Assembly: GCF_018449695.1 (NCBI RefSeq)
Contig: NZ_JAAVUY010000013.1
Coordinates: forward strand, 1 to 64,000
DNA length: 64,000 nt
From: Bradyrhizobium sp. dw_411
GTDB lineage: Bacteria > Pseudomonadota > Alphaproteobacteria > Rhizobiales > Xanthobacteraceae
Reading direction: 5' to 3'
The notes beneath the pieces were generated by a model. The model was not told the origin of the DNA, made no database searches, and saw nothing but the letters and a program-made list of their open reading frames with translations. A program made the position numbers and the translations under genes. Below, piece by piece: positions 19,167 through 28,090 of this stretch (position 1 is the first letter of the stretch; each line of letters begins with the position of its first letter).

Positions 19167-19793
19167 ATGATACATGATCAGAACCCAATTTTGGCTTTCG
19201 TCTGGAGCGGATGGACCGCTACCTGGCCCACGGCATTGCTCGCCATCATCTGGGCCGCATGGCTCATCAGCTGGGGCATCGGCTCGTTCTTTTCCGGGCG
19301 AACCGAAAAGCATGTCAGGACCTGGGATTCGCGGGCCTATCGTATTCCCATTCTCGTCGGCGCCGTCCTGCTGACACCATGGACCGAGCGTATCCTGGGC
19401 ATCCAGCCGCTCTGGAATGTCGGCACCGGCGGTACATATTTACTCGCCGTACTGACCGTGGCCGGCACGCTGTTTACATGGTGGGCGCGAATTCATCTGG
19501 GACGATTCTGGTCGAACGCCATCACGCGCAAGGAAGGTCACCGGGTGATCGACACCGGTCCTTACGGACTGGTTCGCCATCCGATCTATACCGGACTGAT
19601 TGCTGCGATGCTGGCGACGGGCATTGCGGTGGGGACCATCACCGCGCTGCTCGGCACCGTCCTGATCGCCTTCGGGCTCTGGCAGAAGGCCCGCATGGAA
19701 GAAGGTTTTCTGACCGCGGAACTCGGCGCAGAGGCTTACGGAAGCTACTGCCACCGCGTTCCCATGCTGGTTCCATTCCTGCCGCAAAGCTGA
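19167..19793 (+). CDS. ICMT/PEMT-like membrane methyltransferase
   Basis: This 208-residue membrane protein has five hydrophobic segments. The C-terminal half has GPYGLVRHPIYTG and a final ARMEEGFLTAELG...YGSYCHRVPMLVP, the signature of the isoprenylcysteine carboxyl methyltransferase / phospholipid methyltransferase family. It probably methylates a lipid or an isoprenoid compound using SAM. The gene is 74 bases after the epimerase in the same direction and may belong to the same transcript. Confidence 0.83.
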   Translation: MIHDQNPILAFVWSGWTATWPTALLAIIWAAWLISWGIGSFFSGRTEKHVRTWDSRAYRIPILVGAVLLTPWTERILGIQPLWNVGTGGTYLLAVLTVAGTLFTWWARIHLGRFWSNAITRKEGHRVIDTGPYGLVRHPIYTGLIAAMLATGIAVGTITALLGTVLIAFGLWQKARMEEGFLTAELGAEAYGSYCHRVPMLVPFLPQS

Positions 19794-19822
19794 ACGCTTA
19801 GCATATAGAGATATCAGCTTTA

Positions 19823-20767
19823 TCAGCGCTTGGGCGGCGACTGCGCCGAGACTTCCGCAAGCGGCGCCATATGGCGGGGGACGACGACACGTTCGCCCGG
19901 CACCAGCGGTGTATTGCCTGCTCCCTTATTGGCCTGGGTCACCGACCAGAGCGGCACGTGGTAAAATGTCGCGATCGTCTGCAGGCTATCGCCCGGGCGG
20001 GCGAACACCGACATGCCGCTGTCCCACAGGTCGATGGCGGCACTGGGCGGAACGACATAACGAAGCGGCAGCGTCTCTCCCTCAAACCCGCCGGACATGG
20101 TTGCGACCTGCAAAACCTTGCTGACCAGCTGCTCCTGGATGGTGTCGTTTTTTTCGATATTGATGTGCCAGACTTCTTCATGCTCCGAGAGGTCGAAGCT
20201 TGCGAAATGACCCCGGAATCCCCGCTTCGCCTTGATATTGCTGCCCCCGAAAACGCTCTTCGACAGAAAGATATTGAGATAGCGCTCGATATTAAGCGGC
20301 ACCTCGGGACTAATCTGAGGCGGGTCGATCGTAACCACGAAGCTCACCGGAATATTTTCGGCCTCAAGAATTTCGGAAAATATCAGCGCGCAATACCCAC
20401 CCATGGAGTGCCCGATCAGAATGATCGGCTGCGGCTTCTCGCGATATTCGCGGACCGCACCCGCGGCGATGATGCGGCAAATCGTGAACTCATAAACGTC
20501 GGCGGTGATGCCGATCTTTTCGATCCGCTCCGTCAGATGGTCCATCCCGCGCGAGAAGATCGGACCGAGCGCGCCACGAAACAAGTAAACCCGCGCATGG
20601 GGCACGGCGGGCGGGGGAGCGGCGTCCGGCGAAGGTGTCGCGATCCCGGTCTGTGCAGCGACCGGACCCATGAAAGCCAGGTCAGGGTCGCCACACAGCA
20701 GCAGGGCCGACAGCAGCGCGCCAAAAACGATCTTCGCAACGGACGTCGGCTTGATCATGCGCACCAC
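19823..20767 (-). CDS. Exported alpha/beta hydrolase with C-terminal LysM-like domain
   Basis: The 314-residue protein has a signal peptide (about 1-39), then an alpha/beta-hydrolase domain with nucleophile elbow IGHSMGG (about residue 118). The conserved WHINIEKNDTIQ (about 200) may hold the catalytic His. Residues 250-298 (VFARPGDSLQTIATFYHVP...ANKGAGNTPLVPGERVVVP) have the LysM pattern, so it may bind peptidoglycan. GTG 20767 has AGGA six bases upstream. It is paralogous to the next gene (20930-21583), which lacks LysM. Substrate unknown. Confidence 0.72.
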   Translation of the reverse strand: MVRMIKPTSVAKIVFGALLSALLLCGDPDLAFMGPVAAQTGIATPSPDAAPPPAVPHARVYLFRGALGPIFSRGMDHLTERIEKIGITADVYEFTICRIIAAGAVREYREKPQPIILIGHSMGGYCALIFSEILEAENIPVSFVVTIDPPQISPEVPLNIERYLNIFLSKSVFGGSNIKAKRGFRGHFASFDLSEHEEVWHINIEKNDTIQEQLVSKVLQVATMSGGFEGETLPLRYVVPPSAAIDLWDSGMSVFARPGDSLQTIATFYHVPLWSVTQANKGAGNTPLVPGERVVVPRHMAPLAEVSAQSPPKR

Positions 20768-20929
20768 GAATCATCCTAAACGCCGTTGACTCATCGCATA
20801 TAGAGCCAGTCGGCATGTTCCGGGAATAGCCGGTGGGACACGCCATATGCGGACAACAGATTAGATTCGCCGGATTGGTAAAATTATGGCGTCGATCGAC
20901 GCCCAAGGCCGCCGGCGTGGCGTTTACCT

Positions 20930-21583
20930 TTACCGGGCGAAGGCCACAGCATCGATGGCGCTGATCACTTTGCGCTGCATGATCTCGTTCTTCTCGATGT
21001 TGAGATGTCCGACACCCGGGACGTTCACGTTCACATTTTCCAGCTTGCCATGCAGACCAGCCGTCGGCTTCACCGGCTCGCCATTGCCATTGGCGATGTA
21101 GAAATTGATGTAACGTCCGACGCGCCCGTGCAGGCTGGTGCGAAACACCGAATCCAGGCCGATCGCCAGTTTGACGGGCGCACCGAGCTGGTCGAGCCGC
21201 GCGACCATGTCAGGCAGCACCGTCGCACCCGAGGAGTGCCCGACCAGAATGATGGTCTTCACCTTCCCGCTCTTGTAGTCCGCGGCAGCTTGCTCGGCGA
21301 GCGAAGCCCAGCCGAGATAATTGGTGACGGTGACCGGGATACCCTGTGCTTCCAGTTTTGCCGCGATGTCATCCAGACCCATCGAGAAGATATTGAGCAC
21401 GCCACGCAGCAGATAAACGTGAGCCGTCGATCCCTGAGCTAGAGGCGCCGCCTCCACGGGTGTGCCGATCGAGAGCAGCATCATCGACAGCGCGATGGCT
21501 GCGGCTTGCAGCGGTCGTATCCATCGCCGGGCCAGCAAGCGACGTCCGCTGATTGATCCCGTGTAACCGCCAAATGACGTCAT
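20930..21583 (-). CDS. Exported alpha/beta hydrolase, paralogue lacking LysM
   Basis: The 217-residue protein has a signal anchor or signal peptide (about 20-45). It shares AHVYLLRGVLNIFSMGLDD with ARVYLFRGALGPIFSRGMDH of its neighbour. The elbow is VGHSSGA (about 118). GHLNIEKNEIMQ near the C-terminus matches HINIEKNDTIQ of the paralogue. GAGG lies before ATG 21583. The two genes point the same way, 162 bases apart. The pair looks like a duplication in which one copy gained or kept a cell-wall-binding tail. Confidence 0.7.
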   Translation of the reverse strand: MTSFGGYTGSISGRRLLARRWIRPLQAAAIALSMMLLSIGTPVEAAPLAQGSTAHVYLLRGVLNIFSMGLDDIAAKLEAQGIPVTVTNYLGWASLAEQAAADYKSGKVKTIILVGHSSGATVLPDMVARLDQLGAPVKLAIGLDSVFRTSLHGRVGRYINFYIANGNGEPVKPTAGLHGKLENVNVNVPGVGHLNIEKNEIMQRKVISAIDAVAFAR

Positions 21584-21658
21584 TGTTTCCTCGTGGAGGC
21601 ATAGCCGAGCCGGCCGGAAAGTAGCCTCCGCATACTCGCATCTGCAACAAAAGGCAAA

Positions 21659-21683
21659 ACGCCCGGGAATTTAATCCGGGCGT
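21659..21683 (-). terminator. Rho-independent terminator of the orphan binding-protein gene
   Basis: ACGCCCGG at 21659-21666 pairs with CCGGGCGT at 21676-21683 around a 9-base loop. Reading leftward, the stem is followed by TTTTGCCTTTT. It lies about 110 bases after the stop at 21794 of the leftward binding-protein gene. Confidence 0.65.
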
Positions 21684-21793
21684 CGTGGCTCCCTTGCAAC
21701 ACCGTCGATAGATCGGGATTCTGCTTGGAACTTGGTAGGGTATTTCACAACTGCGCGTGACCGGCGCATCGTCCGAACATCACGAAATTGCGA

Positions 21794-22993
21794 TCACTTG
21801 GTGAGCGGGCAGCCGCTCTCCTTGGCGGACGGGAACGCCTTGTCGCCGGGCACCACTGCGAGCTGCTTGTAGTAATCCCAGGGCTTCTTGGACTCCGACG
21901 GTTTCTTGACCTCGAACAGATAGAGGTCGTGCACCATGCGGCCGTTTTCGAGCACCTTGCCGCCCTGGGCAAACACGTCGTCGACCGGCAGTTCCTTCAG
22001 CTTCTTGGCCACCGCGTCGGAGTCCTTGGTGCCGGCGGCTTTCACCGCTTTGAGATATTGCAGCGTCGCGGAGTAAGTGCCGGCCTGAATCATGTTGGGC
22101 ATGCGGCCGGTCAGCTTCATGAAGCGTTCCGAGAACGCGCGGGTCTTGTCGTTCTGGTCCCAGTAGAAACCCTCCGTCAGCACCAGCCCCTGCGCGGCCT
22201 GCAGCCCGAGGCCGTGCACTTCGGCGAGCGTCATCAGCAGGCCGGCCAGCTTCTGGCCGCCGGCGACGATGCCGAATTCCGCCGCCTGCTTGATCGAATT
22301 GGTGGTGTCGAGACCGGCATTGGCGAGCCCGATGATTTTCGCCTTCGAGCTTTGTGCCTGCAGCAGGAACGATGAGAAGTCCGACGAGTTCAGGGGAATG
22401 CGAACCGATCCCAGCACCTTGCCGCCATTTGCGGTGACGATCTCGCTGGTATCTTTTTCGAGCGCATAGCCGAAAGCGTAATCGGCGGTCATGAAGAACC
22501 AGCTATCGCCGCCAGCCTTGACCAGCGCGCCGCCGGTACCGACCGCAAGCGCGTGGGTATCGAATGCCCAGTGAAAGCCGTAGGGCGTGCAGGCGTCACC
22601 GGTGATGCGTGAGGTCGCCGCACCGACGACGATGTCGATCTTTTTCTTTTCCCCGGATAGCTGCTGCACGGCGAGCGCCACCGACGACGTCGTCAGTTCG
22701 GTGATCATGTCGACACCCTCGACCTCATACCAGCGTCGCGCGATGCTGGAGGCCAGATCGGGCTTGTTCTGATGGTCGGCGGTGATGATCTCGATCTTCT
22801 GACCGAGCAAGGTAGTGTCACCAAAATCCTCGATCGCCATCTTGGCGGCCTCGAAGGAATACTTGCCGCCGTAATCAGCATAAACACCGGATTGGTCGTT
22901 CAGGATGCCGATCTTGACCCCCTGCGCCGACGCCGGAACCGCAAGCAACAAACCGCATGCCGTAACGGCAGCCGGCAACATTCCCGATTTCAT
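21794..22993 (-). CDS. Branched-chain amino acid-type ABC substrate-binding protein, orphan
   Basis: The 399-residue periplasmic protein has a signal peptide (cleavage near VPASAQG, 24). The fold is of the LivJ/UrtA type, with VKIGILNDQSGVYADYGG at the start and GFHWAFDTHALA in the middle. Such proteins feed HAAT permeases and bind branched-chain amino acids, aromatic acids or amides. No permease or ATPase gene is adjacent. GGGGAGG precedes the ATG, and a terminator follows. It probably shares a permease encoded elsewhere. Confidence 0.88.
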   Translation of the reverse strand: MKSGMLPAAVTACGLLLAVPASAQGVKIGILNDQSGVYADYGGKYSFEAAKMAIEDFGDTTLLGQKIEIITADHQNKPDLASSIARRWYEVEGVDMITELTTSSVALAVQQLSGEKKKIDIVVGAATSRITGDACTPYGFHWAFDTHALAVGTGGALVKAGGDSWFFMTADYAFGYALEKDTSEIVTANGGKVLGSVRIPLNSSDFSSFLLQAQSSKAKIIGLANAGLDTTNSIKQAAEFGIVAGGQKLAGLLMTLAEVHGLGLQAAQGLVLTEGFYWDQNDKTRAFSERFMKLTGRMPNMIQAGTYSATLQYLKAVKAAGTKDSDAVAKKLKELPVDDVFAQGGKVLENGRMVHDLYLFEVKKPSESKKPWDYYKQLAVVPGDKAFPSAKESGCPLTK

Positions 22994-23142
22994 ATTGGCC
23001 TCCCCAGGATTCTTGTTAGGGTTCTTGTTTCGAGATTCTCGTTTCGAGCATGATATTTTATAACCCTGCGACTGCCCACCTATTTCGCATGCGCCATTAG
23101 TATCGAATGCGTCACGACGCGAAATCGATGATCGGCGATCCG

Positions 23143-26100
23143 CTATCCGGCGGACGCCGGGGTTTTCTTATGCGATCCATCCGCGAGGTTGCGCACGATC
23201 ATGTAGAAGATTGGCGTGAAGATCAGCCCGAACAAGGTCACGCCGAGCATGCCGAAGAACACCGCGACGCCGACCGCCTGACGCATTTCCGATCCCGAGC
23301 CGGTTGAAACAACTAGCGGCAGCACACCGAGAATGAACGCGAAGGACGTCATCAGGATCGGACGCAGCCGCAGCCGGCAGGCCTCGATGACCGCTTCCAG
23401 ACGCTCGCGGCCCTCGAGCTCGATATCGCGGGCAAACTCGACGATCAGAATGGCGTTCTTCGCGGCCAATCCCACCAGCACCACAAAGCCGATCTGGGTC
23501 AGGATGTTGACGTCCTGCCCCATCACCCGCACGCCGATCGTCGCAGCCAGCAAACACATCGGCACGATCAAAATCACCGCGAACGGCAAGCTCCAGCTGC
23601 CATATTGTGCGGCCAGCACCAGGAATACGAACAGCACGCAGATCGGAAACACATAGAGGCCCGCATTGCCGCCGGTGACCTGTTGATAGGACAGGTCGGT
23701 CCAGTCGTACGAGAAACCGCTGGGCAGTGTTTGCTCCGCCAGCCGCTTCATGATGTTGATCGCCGTCGTCGAACTCGTTCCGGGCGTCGTATCGCCCTGA
23801 AGTTCGGAGGATGGATACAGATTGTAGCGCGCGACCCGGTCGGGTCCCGAGGTGTCGTGGAAATCCACCACACTGCCGAGCATCACCATGTCGCCAGCCG
23901 CGTTGCGCGTGCGCAAACGGGCGAGATCGGAAGTCTCCTTGCGGAATGGCAGATCCGCCTGCGCGGTGACGTGGTAGGTCCGGCCGAGGATATTGAAGTC
24001 GTTGACATAGGCGGAGCCGAAATAGGTCTCGATGGCATCCGTCACACCCTGGATCGGCACACCAAGTTTCTGCGCCTTGATGCGATCGATATCGACGAAC
24101 ACCTGCGGTGTATTCGCGGTAAATGGCGAGAACACCGAGGTCAGCCCCGGCTCCTTGCCGGCCGCCGCGACGAGTTCATCGGTGGCCGCCGCCAGCAATT
24201 CGGGACCACGGCCCTGCCGGTCCTGGATACGCATGGTGAAACCGCCGCCGGTACCGATGCCGGGAATCGACGGCGGCGGAATGACGATAATGAAAGCACC
24301 CTCGAGCGCCGACAGCCGCTTTCGTAGTTCGCCCGTGACGCTGGCGGCGGTCAGTCCCTTTTTCAACCGCACTTCCGGTTCGTCGAATACCGGAAATAGC
24401 GCGGCTGCATTGCTGGCCTGGGTGCGGGTCGCACCGGACAATCCGGCGAACACCGCCACGCGAACGATACCGGGCGTGTCCAGTGCAATCCTCTCGATCT
24501 CACGGACGACCTCGGTGGTTCGCGCCAGCGAGGCGGCGCCGGGCAATTGCACCGAGACGATGATGTAACCACGATCCTGCGCCGGGATGAACCCTTGCGG
24601 TGTTGTGACGAGCAGCCATCCGGCACTGCCGATCAATGCCACATAGATCAGCAGCATGACAACCGAATGCCTGATCACGAATTCGGCGGCGCTGCCATAG
24701 AGATGCGATAGCCGGTCAAAGCCGCGGTTGAAAACGCCGGTGAACTTTTCCCAGCCGCGCCCGATTATATTCCAGCTTGGGAGGGGACGCTTCTCCGCGT
24801 GCGGCTCCAGGATCAGCGACGCCAGCGCGGGTGAAAGCGTCAGCGAGCAGAAACAGGAGATCGCGGTCGCCACCGCGATCGTGATAGCGAATTGCTGAAA
24901 GAACTGTCCGGAAATGCCGCCGAGGAACGCGGTCGGCACGAACACCGCGCATAGCACCAGCGCGATCGACACCAGCGCGCCGCCGACTTCCTCCATCGTG
25001 CGCAACGCCGCATCACGCCGGCTCATGCCGTCGCGCAGATGCCGCTCGACATTCTCCACCACCACGATCGCGTCGTCGACCACGATCCCGACCGCGAGCA
25101 CGAGGCCAAACAGCGTCAGGTTATTGATTGCAAAGCCGAGCGCAGCCATCGCCGCGAAAGTGCCGACCAGCGACACCGGGATCGCGACGATGGGAATGAT
25201 GGCGGGACGCCAGCCCTGCAGAAACACCAGCACGACAATGACGACGAGGGCCATCGCTTCATAAATCGTCTTGATCAGTTCGCTCACCGACTGCGCGATG
25301 AACTCAGTCGGGTTGTAGCCGATGTTGTAGTCGAGCCCCTTCGGGAAGTCGGCCTTGAGCCTGACCATCGCATCGGAAATGTTTTTCGCCGTCGCCAGGG
25401 CGTTCGAGCCAGGACGCTGGGTCACCAGCATCGCGACCGCGGTTTTCCGCAGCAGGAAACTGTTGGTGGTGTAATCCAACGCGCCCAGTTCAATCCGGGC
25501 CACGTCACGCAGCTTCACTGTGCGCCCGTCGGATCCGGCCTTGACGAGGATATCCTCGAATTGCCGGATATCCTTCAACCGGCCGGTGAAGGTGAGATTG
25601 GGCTGGAAAGCCCGGTCCGCGATCGGCGGCGCGGCGAGCTGGCCGCCGGTGATCTGCAGGTTCTGGGCGCGGATCGCGGCCAGCACGTCGCCCGCGGTTA
25701 GTCCCAGATTCGCGATCTTGTCGGGATCGAGCCACAGCCGCATGGAATAATCGCGCGCGCCGAAAATCTGAATGTCGCCGATGCCATCAAGCCGAAGCAA
25801 CTGGTCGCGCACCTGAAGCAGCGCATAGTTGCTGATATAGAGCTGGTCGAACGTGTCGTCGGGCGACAGCATGAACACGACCATCAGGATGTCGGGGCTG
25901 TTCTTGCGCGTGACGACGCCGTTGCGCTGCACTTCATCCGGCAATTGCGGCTGCGCGATCGCGACCCGGTTCTGAACCAGCACCTGCGCCTTGTCGAGAT
26001 CGGTGCCAAGCTTGAACGTGACGGTGATCGTGAGCTGGCCGTTCGAGGTCGCCTGGCTGTAGAGGTAGAGCATGTCCTCGACGCCGTTGATCTGCTGCTC

Positions 26101-26301
26101 GATCGGCGCGGCGACGGTATCGGAAACGGTTTGCGCGGAGGCGCCGGGATATTGCGTGGTGACCACCACGGTCGGCGGCACGACTTGCGGATATTCCGCC
26201 ACCGGCAACGTGGTGTAGGCGATGGCGCCGACGATCAACAGCACGATCGACATCACCATCGCCAGGATCGGACGATTGATGGAAAGCTGGCCGAGGTTCA
26301 T
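23143..26301 (-). CDS. RND efflux pump inner-membrane protein, HAE1/AcrB family
   Basis: The 1052-residue transporter shows the AcrB layout: first helix (about 10-30), large porter domain, helices 2-6 with GIVVDDAIVVVENVERHL (the proton-relay Asp pair in helix 4, about 405), a second porter domain and helices 8-12 ending in FGLIFTPIFYMIV. It exports drugs, dyes or plant compounds using the proton gradient. It overlaps its adaptor gene by ATGA (26298-26301). No outer-membrane channel gene lies next to it. Confidence 0.93.
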   Translation of the reverse strand: MNLGQLSINRPILAMVMSIVLLIVGAIAYTTLPVAEYPQVVPPTVVVTTQYPGASAQTVSDTVAAPIEQQINGVEDMLYLYSQATSNGQLTITVTFKLGTDLDKAQVLVQNRVAIAQPQLPDEVQRNGVVTRKNSPDILMVVFMLSPDDTFDQLYISNYALLQVRDQLLRLDGIGDIQIFGARDYSMRLWLDPDKIANLGLTAGDVLAAIRAQNLQITGGQLAAPPIADRAFQPNLTFTGRLKDIRQFEDILVKAGSDGRTVKLRDVARIELGALDYTTNSFLLRKTAVAMLVTQRPGSNALATAKNISDAMVRLKADFPKGLDYNIGYNPTEFIAQSVSELIKTIYEAMALVVIVVLVFLQGWRPAIIPIVAIPVSLVGTFAAMAALGFAINNLTLFGLVLAVGIVVDDAIVVVENVERHLRDGMSRRDAALRTMEEVGGALVSIALVLCAVFVPTAFLGGISGQFFQQFAITIAVATAISCFCSLTLSPALASLILEPHAEKRPLPSWNIIGRGWEKFTGVFNRGFDRLSHLYGSAAEFVIRHSVVMLLIYVALIGSAGWLLVTTPQGFIPAQDRGYIIVSVQLPGAASLARTTEVVREIERIALDTPGIVRVAVFAGLSGATRTQASNAAALFPVFDEPEVRLKKGLTAASVTGELRKRLSALEGAFIIVIPPPSIPGIGTGGGFTMRIQDRQGRGPELLAAATDELVAAAGKEPGLTSVFSPFTANTPQVFVDIDRIKAQKLGVPIQGVTDAIETYFGSAYVNDFNILGRTYHVTAQADLPFRKETSDLARLRTRNAAGDMVMLGSVVDFHDTSGPDRVARYNLYPSSELQGDTTPGTSSTTAINIMKRLAEQTLPSGFSYDWTDLSYQQVTGGNAGLYVFPICVLFVFLVLAAQYGSWSLPFAVILIVPMCLLAATIGVRVMGQDVNILTQIGFVVLVGLAAKNAILIVEFARDIELEGRERLEAVIEACRLRLRPILMTSFAFILGVLPLVVSTGSGSEMRQAVGVAVFFGMLGVTLFGLIFTPIFYMIVRNLADGSHKKTPASAG

Positions 26302-27506
26302 GTCTTGTTACCGGCAGGAGCGGCCTTGGCGGCGTGCGGGCTTACCTTCGCCCCGACGCGCGCGCGCTGCAGGCCCTCCACAATCACCCGGTCTTCCGGC
26401 TTCAAGCCCTCGCGGATCACGCGCAGGCCATCGTCGAGCGGACCGAGGGTGACCGCCCGCGCCTCCACAGTATCGTCATCCTTGACCACGAAGACGATCT
26501 TGCGCGTCTGGTCGGTCGCCACGGCCACATCCGGTATCAGCAGCGCTTCGTAGGGCGCGCTGCCGATCAGCCGCACCCGGCCGAACTGGCCGGGCAGGAT
26601 CGAATAATCCTTGTTCGGGACCACCGCCCGCTGACGCAGCGTACCGGTCGAAACATCCAGCCGGTTGTCGATGAAATCCATCTTGCCTTCACGCGACGGC
26701 TTGGTTTCGCCGGTCAGCGTCACTTGGACCGGATTTGGCGTGTCGCGCGAACTGGGACGCTTACCTTCAAAGTACAGCCGATTGTCTTTGAGATAAGTCG
26801 CCTCATCGACATCGAAATAAATGTAGATCGGATCCAGCGAGACGATCGAAGTCAGGAGCGTCGATGCACCGTCGCTGCCCTGCACGAGATTGCCGACGCT
26901 GACGAGATGGCGGCTCACCCTGCCGTCGATCGGGGCCACCACATGGCTGAATTCGATATTGAGCTGCGCGGCCTTGAGCAGGCCTTCGGCCTGTGTCTCC
27001 GCAGCCTTTGCCGCCTGCAAAGCCTGGCGGCGCTGATCGACCACCTGTTCGGAGACCGCACTGGTCTGGACCAGATTGAGGCCGCGATCGAGTTCGCGCT
27101 TGGCAAGCTCCGCCTTGGCGCGCGCATCCGCGAGCTGGCCGTCAGCCTGTTGGGCAACGGCTTCGAAGGGACGGGAATCGATGACGTACAACAGGTCTCC
27201 GGTCTTGACGAAGGCGCCGTCGCGGAATTCGACGCTGTTGACGAATCCGCCGACCCGGGCGCGGACCTGAACTTCTTCGACCGCTTCAAACCGCCCGGTG
27301 AACTCGTCCCAATCCGTGACCGTGCGCTTGGTCGGCTGCGCAATCGTCACCGGTGGCGCGGCAGCCGCGGCTGGCGCTGGCGGCTTATCGCCGCAGCCGG
27401 ACAAGGTGACTGCGATCAGAACGACCAACGGCCCAAGATGGCAGAATGAACGGACATTGACAGGCCGAGCTAACCGCTCCGATTTCTCCGTCACGCGCAA
27501 TTCCAT
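26298..27506 (-). CDS. RND efflux periplasmic adaptor (membrane fusion lipoprotein)
   Basis: The protein begins with a short basic stretch, then a hydrophobic segment ending in the lipobox-like TLSGCG (LVVLIAVTLSGCGDKPP), so it is probably a lipoprotein. The barrel-sandwich halves appear as RVGGFVNSVEFRDGAFVKTGDLLY and HVVAPIDGRVSRHLVSVGNLV, with a coiled-coil hairpin between (about 115-175). The frame stays open back to 27611. ATG 27506 follows AGAGGAG directly, so a TTG two codons later is also possible. It is the first gene of the pump operon. Confidence 0.88.
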   Translation of the reverse strand: MELRVTEKSERLARPVNVRSFCHLGPLVVLIAVTLSGCGDKPPAPAAAAAPPVTIAQPTKRTVTDWDEFTGRFEAVEEVQVRARVGGFVNSVEFRDGAFVKTGDLLYVIDSRPFEAVAQQADGQLADARAKAELAKRELDRGLNLVQTSAVSEQVVDQRRQALQAAKAAETQAEGLLKAAQLNIEFSHVVAPIDGRVSRHLVSVGNLVQGSDGASTLLTSIVSLDPIYIYFDVDEATYLKDNRLYFEGKRPSSRDTPNPVQVTLTGETKPSREGKMDFIDNRLDVSTGTLRQRAVVPNKDYSILPGQFGRVRLIGSAPYEALLIPDVAVATDQTRKIVFVVKDDDTVEARAVTLGPLDDGLRVIREGLKPEDRVIVEGLQRARVGAKVSPHAAKAAPAGNKT

Positions 27507-28090
27507 CTCCTCTGCACTTTTTGCCGCGATCAAACGAGGCACCGTCACCTGCGGCAGGATCAAGACGAGATCGCCCCGCAGTCTGTTCAAGAACCGGCCG
27601 GGATCAAGCAAAATCGTTACGCACCGGCGCGGCAGGCTCCTAGCTACACCCGCGCCAGCCGATATTATTGTAAAAATCTACCAGAGACCGCATCGACCGC
27701 TGGTAGCACCGGGACGCTCGCCCAAGCATCCGTCCAGACGTCTTAAAACTGTCGCGCAAAGCGGGGCGGGGATCATTTTGTGGTTCCCCTCCTCGCAGTT
27801 ACTCCGCTAAATTGTCTGCAAAGCTACAATAAAAATCAGATCGTCCGGGGAGGACAACGTCGTGCACAAGGGACGTGCTGTTTGCAGTGCGGCAGGCGGA
27901 AGCATGTTCGGCCGTCGCGCCGCCATGGTCGAGCCGAGCGATGAGTCTGCGGCCCGCGCGTTTCCTGCGGCCGTCGCCATGCGCGATCCCGCAACCTCCG
28001 CGATCGATAAAATCCCCAAACGAAAGACCGACAGTCCCGCGCAGATGCGCGGAATGCTTTTTCTGGCCGCATAAGATCATCGGAGGAAAA
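27507..28090. other. Divergent gap between RND pump 1 and the AMP-ligase
   Basis: This 584-base region separates two divergent genes and has lower GC near 27660-27690. No regulator gene is found in it. A 70-codon frame from GTG 27862 to TAA 28074 has GGGGAGG before it. It gives a low-complexity Ala/Arg-rich product and ends just before the ligase ribosome site. It may be a leader or noise. Confidence 0.4.
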
